Assembly (NCBI GenBank): GCA_001767455.1
Contig: MELC01000084.1
Span: forward strand, 55,340-119,339
Reading direction: 5' to 3'
From: Acidobacteria bacterium RIFCSPLOWO2_12_FULL_66_21
GTDB taxonomy: Bacteria > Acidobacteriota > Vicinamibacteria > Vicinamibacterales > 2-12-FULL-66-21
DNA: 64,000 nt
The translations under genes were made by a program, and so were the position numbers. Of the stretch, positions 32,824 through 41,823 are shown in pieces (positions within the stretch are counted from its first letter, which is position 1; each line of letters starts with the position of its first letter). Below the pieces are notes generated by a model. That model was not told where the DNA came from and searched no databases. It was given only the letters and a program-made list of their open reading frames with translations.

Positions 32824-34446
32824 TCAGCGCGCTTCGGTGGCGGTCGATTCGGCCGTCAGGTCGAACAGCACCGTGTCGCGCGGAGCACCCGGAAGCGGGA
32901 TCTGCGCCCTCGTCTTCAGGTACTCGACGAGATCCGGGTGCGCGGCCGACAGGCTGGGCCAGATGGTGGTCGCAAAGTACCGGGCGCCGAAATTTCTCCT
33001 GAGCAGGTCGATGACCTGCGGCGTGATCGATTCCCGATCGAAACTCCACCCACGCCGGTGCGCCCAGTACAGGAGTATCGGTGAGTTGTTCCCATACTCG
33101 TCGTACTCGACCGTGACGATGAGGGCCGACGGCTCCACCACGCGCCCGATCGCCCGGCCCGATTCGATCGGAATCATGTCGAGCCGGTCGGGCCGGAAGA
33201 AGCCCTCCACGACACCGCTGTATTGGAATGACAGGAGCGCGACCGCGAGCAGCGCGGCCGCGCTGCCGAGGGGGCCCAGCACCCGGCCGCCCGTCTTGCG
33301 CAGCCACGCGCCGTCGAACGCCGGCGCCGCGGCCAGCCCGAAGAGCAGCGCCGCGGGAGGCAGCAGGGGCAGTTGGTGGAACTCGTGATGGATGTTGCCT
33401 TCCGCCGTGACGAGGATGAACAGCAGCACGACGCCGAGCCAGACGTCCACGACCCTGCGGCGAGGCCACCGCCACAGGGCGAGCAGCGCGAACAGGCCGA
33501 GAATGAAGCCACCGGGCGTCAGGTGCAGGGCCCAGGCGCGCGTCAACAGGTCGCTATAGAAGGCGGGATCCTTGAGCCGCGCCACGGTCGCCCAGTGATA
33601 AATGCCGATGAAGGGTCCGGCGGCGGTGGAGATCGGCGGCCCGTAGTTGCCGGACGGGTGCCATATCGCTTGGCTCAGGCCGGTGCGGTGGAAAATGGCG
33701 TCGGCGTGCCAGTACCAGAGTCCGGCGGCCGCGACCGCCGCGATCAACCCGAGCATGAGACCGCGGTCCTTCAACGCGGTCCAACGCCGTTCCTCCCACG
33801 CCGCCCATGCAATGGGCGCCAGAATCATCAACGCCGGGATCTTGACGAGAAACGCGAGTGCCGCGCAGACGGTCCCCGCCGCACAGGCCGTTCTGGAGCG
33901 CGTCTCCAGATACACCACCCAGGCGAGCACCGCGGCCACCGAATAGAAGACCATCGGTGTGTCCGAGATGAAGAACCGGCCAAAGAACACCGAACTCGGC
34001 GAGATCGCCATGAGGAAGGCAGCCGCACGGCCGGCCGCCACGCCGAACAACCAGGATCCAAGCGCGAAGGTGGCCCAGATGGTGCCGAGCGAAAACGCCA
34101 TGCTGACGAGCCTGCCGATGACCGCGTGTTCGCCGAACGCCTGGTAGAACAACGCGGCGATCCAGTGCATCAGCGGAAATTCCATCCCCACGTAGGGCTG
34201 CGATGCACCGCCCCAGCTCACCTGGGGAGCGAAAATGTTCATCGAGCGCTCGTAGAAGTTGCGCGCGATGTCCGCGTTCGTAATCTCGCGCCATCGATGC
34301 GCTTCCGCCATGGGGAGGTCGAGGTACTGCGAGCGGAGCAGCACTCCGAGCAGCAGAATCAGCAGGAGGGCGGCGTCGGGCAGCCGCGCAAGGCGCGGCG
34401 AGCCGGGCACGGACGTGGGTCCGTCCCCGGCGGCACTCGATGACAT
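32824..34446 (-). CDS. GT39-like membrane glycosyltransferase
   Basis: A 540-residue GT-C protein. The first periplasmic loop has LDLPMAEAHRWREITNADIARNF and the following WGGASQPYVGMEFPLMHWIAALFY, placing acidic and aromatic residues as in ArnT/PMT-like enzymes. About 11 TM helices are followed by a C-terminal alpha/beta segment (AIGRVVEPSALIVTVEYDEYG). It should use a polyprenyl-phosphate sugar in the periplasm. It follows the beta-barrel in convergent orientation with a 24-bp gap. Confidence 0.85.
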   Translation of the reverse strand: MSSSAAGDGPTSVPGSPRLARLPDAALLLILLLGVLLRSQYLDLPMAEAHRWREITNADIARNFYERSMNIFAPQVSWGGASQPYVGMEFPLMHWIAALFYQAFGEHAVIGRLVSMAFSLGTIWATFALGSWLFGVAAGRAAAFLMAISPSSVFFGRFFISDTPMVFYSVAAVLAWVVYLETRSRTACAAGTVCAALAFLVKIPALMILAPIAWAAWEERRWTALKDRGLMLGLIAAVAAAGLWYWHADAIFHRTGLSQAIWHPSGNYGPPISTAAGPFIGIYHWATVARLKDPAFYSDLLTRAWALHLTPGGFILGLFALLALWRWPRRRVVDVWLGVVLLFILVTAEGNIHHEFHQLPLLPPAALLFGLAAAPAFDGAWLRKTGGRVLGPLGSAAALLAVALLSFQYSGVVEGFFRPDRLDMIPIESGRAIGRVVEPSALIVTVEYDEYGNNSPILLYWAHRRGWSFDRESITPQVIDLLRRNFGARYFATTIWPSLSAAHPDLVEYLKTRAQIPLPGAPRDTVLFDLTAESTATEAR

Positions 34447-34491
34447 TCGACAGAGTATAACGGTCCCCGTCCGCGGGGGTGAGTGACCCGC

Positions 34492-35658
34492 CTAGACGCC
34501 CGAGCAGGAGACAGCGGGATAGGGCGTATACGAGGCGAACAGATCGACTTCGCTCCATACGAGCCGCAACTCTTCACCGAGGTTGTCGTAGTCGAAGCCG
34601 ATATCGACGCCCATGTTGCCGTCGGGGCGCTTCCACGCGATGACGTCGATACTGAGCTCCGGCCCGCCACGCTTCAGGTTCCAGCCGTAATCGAGGCCGC
34701 TGCACTTGCCAGCCTCGATGATCCGATCGCGCAGGAATTTCATGTTGTCCTGGCGCTCGCCGAGCGACCCCACCGGCACGCGCTTATACGCGTACTTCGC
34801 CGAGATGCACTGGATGATCGCGGGACCGTTGCCCAGGGCGCAGGAGCCGCCCGGCGTCGGCCCTCCCGGGCCCGGCCCTGGGCCCGGAGTGGTGGCCGTC
34901 GGCGTCCGGAAGGTCTGGGTCACGGACCAGGCGCTCGTCGTGTCGCCATCGCTCGAGCGCGCGCGCCAGAAGTGCTGGCGGTCCACCGCCAGATCCACCG
35001 GCGACGTGTAGGTCGTCTGCCCGCCGCCCTCGTCGATCAGTCCGGCGGCGACGATTCCCCCGAACGACTGATCCGTCGCGATCTGGAACTCGTAAGCCAG
35101 AATGCCGACGGCCGTGTTCCGGTCGGAGTTGTTCACGGTCAGCGCGGGCCTGCGCGTGGTCACGCGCTCGTTGTTGATCGGGGAGACGGGCGCGGGCGGG
35201 TCGAGCTGCGCCTTCGGGAGCAGCTCGAACTGCGCGGTGGCGTACACCCCGATGTTGGCGCCGTCCTCGGCCCGCGCGCGCCAGTAATAGGCGCGTCCGA
35301 GGCCCAGCGGATCGACGACCACGCTCGTGCGGCCGCCCTCGCCGGGAGGCACGTTCGAGCGCGCGAACACCTTCGTCTGGAACTCCGAGTCGGTCGCCAC
35401 CTCGAACAGGTACGTGAGCGGCCGGACACCACTCGAGCTCGAGTTCTCAATCAACAGCCGGATCGGCTGCTGCGATTCCTTGAACCGGAAGCCCTGGGCG
35501 GGTTCGAGCAGCTTCGGCGCGGTGATCTCCACCCCGGCGATCGGGCCTGCGACCGATGGACTGAGGGGCGTCGAGCTTTTCTGCGCCTCGCAGGCCGCGA
35601 GCGCGAGCAGGAGCGCCATGGGCGCCGCTGTCGCGGGTTTCATGATTGTTCGTCTCAT
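34492..35658 (-). CDS. lipoprotein with two FN3-like domains
   Basis: A 388-residue lipoprotein with lipobox ALAAC (Cys near residue 23), two FN3/Ig-like modules (about 45-145 and 150-250, each with YYWRAR or FWRARSSDG), a Gly/Pro linker (TTPGPGPGPGGPTPGG) and a C-terminal alpha/beta domain ending SYTPYPAVSCSGV. Function unknown. GAAGG seven bases upstream supports ATG 35658. It probably sits on the outer membrane near the glycan machinery. Confidence 0.78.
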   Translation of the reverse strand: MRRTIMKPATAAPMALLLALAACEAQKSSTPLSPSVAGPIAGVEITAPKLLEPAQGFRFKESQQPIRLLIENSSSSGVRPLTYLFEVATDSEFQTKVFARSNVPPGEGGRTSVVVDPLGLGRAYYWRARAEDGANIGVYATAQFELLPKAQLDPPAPVSPINNERVTTRRPALTVNNSDRNTAVGILAYEFQIATDQSFGGIVAAGLIDEGGGQTTYTSPVDLAVDRQHFWRARSSDGDTTSAWSVTQTFRTPTATTPGPGPGPGGPTPGGSCALGNGPAIIQCISAKYAYKRVPVGSLGERQDNMKFLRDRIIEAGKCSGLDYGWNLKRGGPELSIDVIAWKRPDGNMGVDIGFDYDNLGEELRLVWSEVDLFASYTPYPAVSCSGV

Positions 35659-35816
35659 GTCTCAGACCTTCAGTAGGGTCATGCCGGCAGGCACGGATCG
35701 CGGCCGTGTAGACACACTATCGGCCCGAACAGGGCTCTGCTGTAGGGAGGATCGCGGCTGCTGCGAAATGGGAACCGGTGATTCCAATGTAAGGCACTTT
35801 CGCCGCCGGGTCAAGA

Positions 35817-36030
35817 CTAACGGCACTCGAACTCCGGGTAGGGCGTGTATGGCGGAAAATCGCCGTCGATCCGCTGAAGGCCGAGCGGCGCCGCGAGTAC
35901 AAAGGTCTTCGTGGAGCTTGAAACCTGCCGGCGGACGGCCACCGCAGCGAGCACCGTACGCTGGAACAGCTCGATTTCGATTGTTGATGTGAGAAGGCGG
36001 CCGGGAGTTACCCAGGCCGCCGACGATCCA
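35817..36030 (-). pseudogene. possible 3' remnant of a related lipoprotein gene
   Basis: On the minus strand a frame without a convincing start ends RIDGDFPPYTPYPEFECR and a stop. The YTPYPxxxC ending matches the C-terminus of the lipoprotein at 34492. The rest shows no similarity visible by eye. It lies in a 396-bp gap (35659-36054) in which no other gene is visible. It may be the trace of a lost tandem copy; confidence is low because the shared block is nine residues. Confidence 0.3.
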
Positions 36031-36054
36031 GTATCCGGGGGCGCCGGGAGGCCG

Positions 36055-37059
36055 TCAAGCTGAGCGGGGCTGCTGATGGGAGCGGCGCATCGCGTACGTC
36101 ACGCCTCCCGAGAGGGAGAAGAGCAGGATGAGCGCGGCGCCGACGAACGACACGAGCAGCGCCGACTCGAGCGGGAGCCCCAGGCGCGTGAAATAAAACC
36201 CGAAGGTCGCTTCGCGCACGCCGAACCCGTTCATCGAGACCGGCAGCATCTGCACCAGGAAGGACACCGGAACGATGACGGCCAGCTCCGCGAAGCCAAC
36301 GGGAATCCGCATGCTGTGCGCGATCGCGAGATAGAAGGCGACGAGCACCCCCTGCACGAACACCGCCCCCGTGAAGCACGCGCCCAGCGCGCCGGGAGCT
36401 TCGCGAAACCGCGAGAGCGCCCCGGTGAGGCGATCGATGCGTTCGTCGACCCACTCGGGATGGAGCACCCGCAACGGTTGCAGCAGGCGCGCCAGCGTCT
36501 GCGGCATGAGCAGGGCAGGCGTCGCGATCATCGCGGCCAGGCCGAAACCGGCCCAGAGGATGCCGGGGCCGAGGGCGCCGCCCGCCGGGCCAAAGCGTGG
36601 TCCGGCGGTGGCCCCCATGGCGGCCAACAGGACGAGCCCGAGCAACCCGATGCCGCGGTCGGTCAACACCACCGTCGTGGCGAGCGTTTTCGACCCGGCC
36701 GCCGGCGCCGTGTCCGCGATACGGATGACGTCGCCGCCGATGTTGCTCGGCAGGAAATTATTGAAGAAGGTGGCGACCAGGTACGACGAGGTCAGCCGTT
36801 TGAACGGGAGGGCGATGTGTTGGGCGCGGAGGAGCAGATCCCAGCGCCAGGCGCTCGCGAGAATCATCGCGAGGTACAGCAGGAGCGCGGCGCCAAGCCA
36901 TGGGGCCGATGCCTGGCGTGCGACCGCCCACAGCCGTCCGACCTCGACGCGGGAGAACAAGACCCACAGCAGGGCGATGCTGACGCCCGCCTTCAGCACG
37001 GAGATCAGCAATGCGCGGGCGCGCACCGCGCCGGGAGACGCTTCCTGCTCGGTTTTCAC
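36055..37059 (-). CDS. LPG-synthase-like transmembrane protein (UPF0104)
   Basis: A 334-residue polytopic protein of the same fold as that at 27169. Motifs: RWDLLLRAQHIALPFKRL, FFNNFLPSNIGGDVIRIADT, TVVLTDRGIGLLGLV and the C-terminal MLPVSMNGFGVREATFGFYF. The NNFLPSxIGGD and NGFGVRE blocks are diagnostic. The likely role is lipid or lipid-linked sugar movement across the inner membrane. It is divergent from the GT4 gene at 37170. Confidence 0.88.
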   Translation of the reverse strand: MKTEQEASPGAVRARALLISVLKAGVSIALLWVLFSRVEVGRLWAVARQASAPWLGAALLLYLAMILASAWRWDLLLRAQHIALPFKRLTSSYLVATFFNNFLPSNIGGDVIRIADTAPAAGSKTLATTVVLTDRGIGLLGLVLLAAMGATAGPRFGPAGGALGPGILWAGFGLAAMIATPALLMPQTLARLLQPLRVLHPEWVDERIDRLTGALSRFREAPGALGACFTGAVFVQGVLVAFYLAIAHSMRIPVGFAELAVIVPVSFLVQMLPVSMNGFGVREATFGFYFTRLGLPLESALLVSFVGAALILLFSLSGGVTYAMRRSHQQPRSA

Positions 37060-37127
37060 TTGTCTTTTGAACGCCCGGGCGAGCCGGGCGGACCTGAAAT
37101 TCTAACACGGGCACGCTCTGCGCCGCG

Positions 37128-37156
37128 TTGACGTTTCGAGGCGCCTTTCCTACAAT
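37128..37156 (+). promoter_or_regulatory. consensus promoter for the GT4 operon
   Basis: TTGACG (37128-37133), 17-bp spacer, TACAAT (37151-37156). The GTG start at 37170 lies 13 bases after the -10, giving a leader of about 7 nt without a Shine-Dalgarno. Confidence 0.75.
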
Positions 37157-37169
37157 CAAAAATCACACC

Positions 37170-38369
37170 GTGAAGATCCTCATGATCGCTCCGGAGCCGT
37201 TTTTCGAGCCCCGGGGCACGCCGTTCAGCGAATTCCACCGCATTCGCGCGCTGACCGAACTTGGCCATACCGTGGACCTCGTGACGTATCCGTTCGGCCA
37301 GGACGTCAGGCTGCCGGGCTTGCGGATCTTCCGCGCCGTGCGGCCGCCCTTCATTCGCGAAGTGCGGATCGGGCCGTCGCTGGCCAAGATCCCGCTCGAC
37401 GTGACGCTCGCGGTCTCAGCGTTCCGGCGCGCGTTCGGCGGACGGTACGACGCGGTGCACTCGCATGAGGAGGCCAGCGTCATCGGCGTGCTGATCGCGG
37501 CCATGCTCGGCGTTCCGCACCTGTATGACATGCATTCGAGCCTGCCGCAGCAGCTCACGAATTTCGCGTTCAGCCGCTCGCGCATCCTCGCGGCGCTGTT
37601 CACGCGGATGGAGCGCTTCGTCATCCGCCGCTCGCGCGTCGTCGTCGTGATCTGCCCGCACCTCGAGCAGGTCGTGCACGGCATCGAGTCGTCGGTGCCG
37701 ACAGTGCTGATCGAGAATGCTCCGGGGGCGGGAGACGCGCCCGTCGATGGATCCGGCGGACGGATCCGGGCCGAGCTGGGCATCACCCCCGGGGCGCCGG
37801 TGGTGCTGTATACCGGGACCTTCGAGGCGTATCAGGGGCTCGACCTGCTGTTCGCGGCCGCGCGGCACGTGGTGGCCCAACGGCCTGACGCGCGCTTCGT
37901 GCTCGCCGGCGGCCGTCCGGATCAGATTGAGAGCGCGCGCGCGGAGGCCGAGCGCGCCGGCATCGCCAGCGCGGCCATTTTCGCCGGGCAGCGGCCGGCC
38001 GAGGACATCCCGCTGTTCCTCGACGCGGCCGACGTCCTCGTGTCGCCGCGCAGCACCGGGACGAACACGCCGCTCAAGATCTACCAGTACCTTCGATCCG
38101 GCCGTCCGATTGTCGCCACGCGCCTGCTGACGCACACGCAGGTGCTCGACGACGAAGTGGCGATTCTGACCGGGGCGGCGCCGGAGGATTTCGCGGCCGG
38201 GATCCTGGCCGCCCTCGACGATCCCGCTCGCGCCCGCGACATCGGCAGCCGGGCGCGGCGGCTGGCCGACACCAAGTACAGCTACGAAGCCTACCTGTCG
38301 AAGACACGCGTGGCCTGCGCGCACCTCACCGGGGAGGCGACGCCGCAAGTCGCCGGAGGCGTCGCGTGA
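37170..38369 (+). CDS. GT4 family glycosyltransferase
   Basis: A 399-residue GT-B enzyme. The N-terminal acceptor domain begins MKILMIAPEPFFEPRGTPFS, which carries the Gly-rich turn of GT4. The C-terminal donor domain has LYTGTFEAYQGLDLLFAAA, a Gly-rich loop LAGGRPDQIE, and the LVSPRSTGTNTPLKIYQYL segment in which the usual E-x7-E is replaced by Thr/Lys. Start GTG 37170 fits the promoter. The methyltransferase overlaps its stop, so glycosyl transfer and methylation are co-expressed. Confidence 0.88.
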   Translation: MKILMIAPEPFFEPRGTPFSEFHRIRALTELGHTVDLVTYPFGQDVRLPGLRIFRAVRPPFIREVRIGPSLAKIPLDVTLAVSAFRRAFGGRYDAVHSHEEASVIGVLIAAMLGVPHLYDMHSSLPQQLTNFAFSRSRILAALFTRMERFVIRRSRVVVVICPHLEQVVHGIESSVPTVLIENAPGAGDAPVDGSGGRIRAELGITPGAPVVLYTGTFEAYQGLDLLFAAARHVVAQRPDARFVLAGGRPDQIESARAEAERAGIASAAIFAGQRPAEDIPLFLDAADVLVSPRSTGTNTPLKIYQYLRSGRPIVATRLLTHTQVLDDEVAILTGAAPEDFAAGILAALDDPARARDIGSRARRLADTKYSYEAYLSKTRVACAHLTGEATPQVAGGVA

Positions 38370-39160
38370 CGGCCGGTTCGCAGCCGGACGCCGATCGGAG
38401 CAGGCCCGACCTTCAGGTCGGGCGCGACCATTACAGCTATTCCGTGTACGCCGACCCGGCCATGGCCGAAGCGTTCGACGCGCTGCGGTTCGGCGGGCCC
38501 ATCGGGCGCGCGATCGCCGAGACTCAGGAGCGGGTGATCGCGGAGTTTCTGGGGCCGCTCACCGGTCGCACGATCCTGGACGTGGGAACGGGAACGGGGC
38601 GCGCCGCAATCGCGCTGGCGGCGCGCGGGGCGAGGGTCACGGCGGTCGATGCGTCGGCCGAGATGCTGGCGGTGGCCGAGCGCCGGGCGCGCGATGGCCA
38701 TGTCGCCGTGACGTTCGCGCGTGGCGACGTGCACGGGCTCACCTTTGCGGCGCAGTCCTTCGACGCGGTCGTCTGCCTCCGCGTCCTGATGCATACACCC
38801 GACTGGCGCCGGTCGCTGGCCGAACTGTGCCGCGTCGCGCGGGAGCGCGTGGTGTTCGATTACCCGGCGCTGGCCAGCGCCGCCGCGCTCCAGGCAATCG
38901 CGCGGCGGATCGTCCATGCGTTCGGCGCGCGCGTGGAAGCCTACCGCGTGTTCTCGGACCGTGAGATACGAAGCGCGCTCCGCGAAAGCGGGTTTCGCGT
39001 GGCAGGGAGCCACAGGCAGTTCGTGCTTCCGATTGCCTTCCACAAGAAGCTGGCCTCGCCTTCGACGACCGGCGCGATTGAGTCCGCGCTGGCGCGCGTG
39101 GGGCTGACGGGACTCGCCGGTTCTCCCGTGACAATCGTGGCGGAGCGGTGCGCGTCCTAG
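38366..39160 (+). CDS. class I SAM-dependent methyltransferase
   Basis: A 264-residue type-11 methyltransferase. Motif I is ILDVGTGTGRAAIALAARG (residues about 70-88), followed by VTAVDASAEMLAVAERRA and DAVVCLRVLMHTPDWRRSL for motif IV/V. The N-terminal 20 residues are hydrophilic and partly encoded by the palindrome at 38404-38423. GTG 38366 overlaps the GT4 stop; the epimerase gene overlaps its 3' end by 13 bp. The acceptor is unknown; a sugar or lipid is likely from context. Confidence 0.87.
   Translation: MTAGSQPDADRSRPDLQVGRDHYSYSVYADPAMAEAFDALRFGGPIGRAIAETQERVIAEFLGPLTGRTILDVGTGTGRAAIALAARGARVTAVDASAEMLAVAERRARDGHVAVTFARGDVHGLTFAAQSFDAVVCLRVLMHTPDWRRSLAELCRVARERVVFDYPALASAAALQAIARRIVHAFGARVEAYRVFSDREIRSALRESGFRVAGSHRQFVLPIAFHKKLASPSTTGAIESALARVGLTGLAGSPVTIVAERCAS
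38404..38423 (+). repeat. 20-bp palindrome inside a methyltransferase gene
   Basis: GCCCGACCT-TC-AGGTCGGGC, a perfect inverted repeat, is in frame near the 5' end of the methyltransferase gene. It uses the same 9-bp arms as the element at 23569-23642. Confidence 0.75.
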
Positions 39161-40128
39161 TCACCGGCGCCACCGGCTTCACCGGCGGCCATCTCGCCCG
39201 CATGCTGGCGTCGCGCGGCGACGCGGTGCGCGCGCTCGTCCGCGATCCCGCGCGTGCAGCCGACCTGCAGGCGGCGGGCGTGGAACTCGCGACGGGCGAT
39301 CTGCGGGATCGCTCCGCCGTGGAACGCGCCGCGGCGGGCGTCGATGTCGTGTATCACATCGCGGCCATCTACAGGCAGGCGGGCGTCCGCGAGGACGTCT
39401 ACCGAGCCGTCAACGCCGGCGCCGTGCGGACCGTCATCGAGGCGGCGGCACGCGGCGGAGCCCGGCGGGTCGTGCATTGCAGCACGGTCGGGGTTCCTGG
39501 AGACGTCGAGCATCCGCCCGCCGCGGAGGATGCGCCACTCGCGCCCGGCGACGTCTATCAGCGCACGAAGCTCGAAGGAGAGCGCGCTGCGCGGGACGCG
39601 TCGAAGGCGAAGGGCATCGAGGTCGTCATCGCGAGACCGACCGGCATCTACGGGCCCGGCGATCGCCGTCTCCTGAAACTGTTCCGCGGCGTCGCGCGCC
39701 GGCGGTTCGTGATCCTCGGCGACGGGCGCATCTTTTATCACCTCACGTACATCGACGATCTCGCGGAGGGCTTCCGCCTCTGCGCGACGGTCCCCGGCGC
39801 CGCGGGCCGCACGTACATTCTGGCCGGCGGCGAGGTCACGACGCTCAACGAGCTGACCGCGATCGTTGCCGAGGAGGCGCACGTTCCGCCGCCTCGGCTG
39901 CATCTGCCTGTCTGGCCGGTGTGGATCGCCGGCGCGGCGTGCGAGGCGCTGTGCGCGCCGCTCGGTCTCGAGCCGCCGTTGTACCGCCGCCGCGTGGACT
40001 TCTTCACGAAGAGCCGCGCGTTCGACATTACCCGCGCGCGACAGGAGCTGGGCTACGCGCCGCAAGTCGGCTTGCGCGAAGGGATCCGGAGAACGCTGGC
40101 GTGGTACCGGGACGCGGGCTGGATCTAG
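39148..40128 (+). CDS. NAD-dependent epimerase/dehydratase, DFR-like
   Basis: A 326-residue extended short-chain dehydrogenase. The nucleotide loop TGATGFTGGHLA is at residues 6-17, DVVYHIAAIYRQAG follows, the catalytic Tyr-Lys is in VYQRTKLEGE, and RPTGIYGPGD and YIDDLAEGF are characteristic. It is closest to dihydroflavonol reductase/hopanoid HpnA-like proteins; the substrate may be a sugar nucleotide or a lipid alcohol. GTG 39148 is chosen. It ends the GT4-methyltransferase operon. Confidence 0.88.
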   Translation: MRVLVTGATGFTGGHLARMLASRGDAVRALVRDPARAADLQAAGVELATGDLRDRSAVERAAAGVDVVYHIAAIYRQAGVREDVYRAVNAGAVRTVIEAAARGGARRVVHCSTVGVPGDVEHPPAAEDAPLAPGDVYQRTKLEGERAARDASKAKGIEVVIARPTGIYGPGDRRLLKLFRGVARRRFVILGDGRIFYHLTYIDDLAEGFRLCATVPGAAGRTYILAGGEVTTLNELTAIVAEEAHVPPPRLHLPVWPVWIAGAACEALCAPLGLEPPLYRRRVDFFTKSRAFDITRARQELGYAPQVGLREGIRRTLAWYRDAGWI

Positions 40129-40130
40129 AG

Positions 40131-40287
40131 GTCCGGAGGAGACCGATTCACGGGGCCACTACACGGAGCCACGGAGGACACGGAGACGCGCGGCTCCGCG
40201 CGTCTCCGTGCGTCTCCGTGCGTCTCCGTGTGCTCCGTGCCTCCGTGTGATCGTCTCCGTGCCCTCCGTCCCCTCCGGAACTCCTCA
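40131..40287. repeat. CACGGAGACACGGAG inverted array with cruciform core
   Basis: The centre is a perfect 15-bp palindrome CACGGAGACGCGCGG-CT-CCGCGCGTCTCCGTG (40179-40210), flanked by CACGGAGCCACGGAG words on the left and CGTCTCCGTGCGTCTCCGTG words on the right. Outer arms GTCCGGAGGAG (40131-40141) and CTCCGGAACTCCTC (40274-40287) also pair in part. This fills the convergent gap between the epimerase and the minus-strand GT-C gene. It is the strongest potential cruciform of the window. Confidence 0.85.
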
Positions 40288-41796
40288 GTCGGGCGGGCAG
40301 AAGTAGATCCCCGGCATGACTTGTTGACCGCCGGCGCACGCGCGGCCGCGGCTGATGCGAATGGCCTCGCTGCGATGCGCCTCGACGATGCGGTTGTATT
40401 CCGGAATTCTGATGAAATCCTCAGAGGCCACAATTGTCTGTTCATTTCTGAGGAACGTCAGCGAGTAGGCGAGCCAGTAATCGGCATACGCATACCGCAC
40501 GCCGCGGGCCTCCAGGTGGCGCGCGAGCATCTGCTTTGCCGCGACGGGTGGATGTGCCACGTACTCGCCGAGCAGCCGCGCGTGCGCCACGGCCGAGATC
40601 AGCACGACGCCGAGCGCGAGCGCTACCCAGACGCGGCGCGTCCATGTCCCCGTCGACGCGCGCAGGCACCAGGCGCCCAGGCCGACGGCGCCGAGAATCG
40701 AGAGCAGCTCGTAGCGCATCAGGCCGACTTCGCCGCAGCGGGCCACCACGAAGGCGCCGCTCGACAGGAGCGCCACGAGCACGAGATACGCGCACGCATC
40801 GTACTCGGGACGCCACCGCCGCTCGACGATCAGACGCCGCACCACGATCGTCGCCGCGACCGCGATCGTGGCGCCGAGCAGCAGCGATCCGCCCGTGATG
40901 CCCTGCCAGGCCTTGGTGTCGATGCTGAACTCCACGAGCGGCCTCGGCGCCGTCCCGAAGAGCGTCGGCCAGTGGATGGTGATGAGGCGCCAGGCGCCGA
41001 ACGGCAGGGTGGCCAGGTCGAAGCACATGCGGCCGGCCAGTTCCACGAGGTTGTCGTGGGACCGATACAGGTGCTCCATCGTCGTCCCCGGGCCGGCCGC
41101 CGACGAGTAGAGCTTGATCCACTGCACGAAGAGCCAGACCTCCGCCCCCGTCCGCAGCATGGCCAGTCGACGCCGTATGCCGACACGGGTGAAGAGCGTA
41201 CCGCGCGCGGCTTCGATCGCGAGCAGGGCGATGAGGCCGTACAAGGTGAACTCGCGGTGGAGGAATCCGACGGCAAAGATGACCCCGCCCCAGTTCGGCC
41301 GCCGCCGGGTCAGCCACAGCAGGAGCACGTAGGCGAGCGGTTCGACGTTGCCGCCGTTCGCTTCGAGATACTCCATCGTCGTTCCCGGCGGCGCGAGCGC
41401 AAAGAAGAGGATGGGCACGGCGGCCAGCAGGGGCCGCAGCCCCGTCTCTCTCACGAGAATCCCGAGCAGCATCAGCGCGATGGCGATGTTGACGGCGAGG
41501 AGCGGCAGCCGCAGCGCCGTCACCGACGGGCCGGCGAGGGCGAACAGCGGAGCCGCGAGCCACGCCTCCACGCCAAGGATGTAGTTGTTTCCGTAGAAGA
41601 ACACGGGAAAGGCGCGCAACTCGCTCAGATGTTTCGCCATCAGGCCACTGATGGCTTCATCCGAGTCGAACCCCGCCGGCTGGGGCCAGATGACGAACAC
41701 CGCCGAGCGTAGCAGGACGACGGCCGTCAGCGCCGACACGGCGATCCACCACTCGCGGCCGCGAGGGTCCCGATCCGCGGCGGAGGCTTCGGTCAT
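40285..41796 (-). CDS. GT-C membrane glycosyltransferase-like protein
   Basis: About 503 residues with 11-12 TM helices. The first loop has AGFDSDEAISGLMAKHL, with the Asp-Asp-Glu acidic triad of GT39-like enzymes, and FFYGNNYILGVEAWLAAP follows. The C-terminus is a soluble segment (EARGVRYAYADYWLAYSLTFLRNEQTIVASE). An ATG 15 bases further upstream (41811) is possible, but it would abut the divergent gene's ATG on the same CATATG; the inner ATG 41796 leaves room for a promoter. Substrate unknown. Confidence 0.82.
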   Translation of the reverse strand: MTEASAADRDPRGREWWIAVSALTAVVLLRSAVFVIWPQPAGFDSDEAISGLMAKHLSELRAFPVFFYGNNYILGVEAWLAAPLFALAGPSVTALRLPLLAVNIAIALMLLGILVRETGLRPLLAAVPILFFALAPPGTTMEYLEANGGNVEPLAYVLLLWLTRRRPNWGGVIFAVGFLHREFTLYGLIALLAIEAARGTLFTRVGIRRRLAMLRTGAEVWLFVQWIKLYSSAAGPGTTMEHLYRSHDNLVELAGRMCFDLATLPFGAWRLITIHWPTLFGTAPRPLVEFSIDTKAWQGITGGSLLLGATIAVAATIVVRRLIVERRWRPEYDACAYLVLVALLSSGAFVVARCGEVGLMRYELLSILGAVGLGAWCLRASTGTWTRRVWVALALGVVLISAVAHARLLGEYVAHPPVAAKQMLARHLEARGVRYAYADYWLAYSLTFLRNEQTIVASEDFIRIPEYNRIVEAHRSEAIRISRGRACAGGQQVMPGIYFCPPD

Positions 41797-41807
41797 GCGG
41801 GGCTTTA

Positions 41808-41823
41808 TCATATGCTACTGGCC
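41808..41823. promoter_or_regulatory. overlapping divergent -10 boxes on CATATG
   Basis: On the plus strand TATGCT (41811-41816) precedes GTG 41824 by seven bases. On the minus strand TATGAT (41813-41808) precedes the ATG 41796 by ten bases. Both would give leaders of 1-4 nt. The two boxes share bases, so firing in one direction would exclude the other. Confidence 0.4.
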
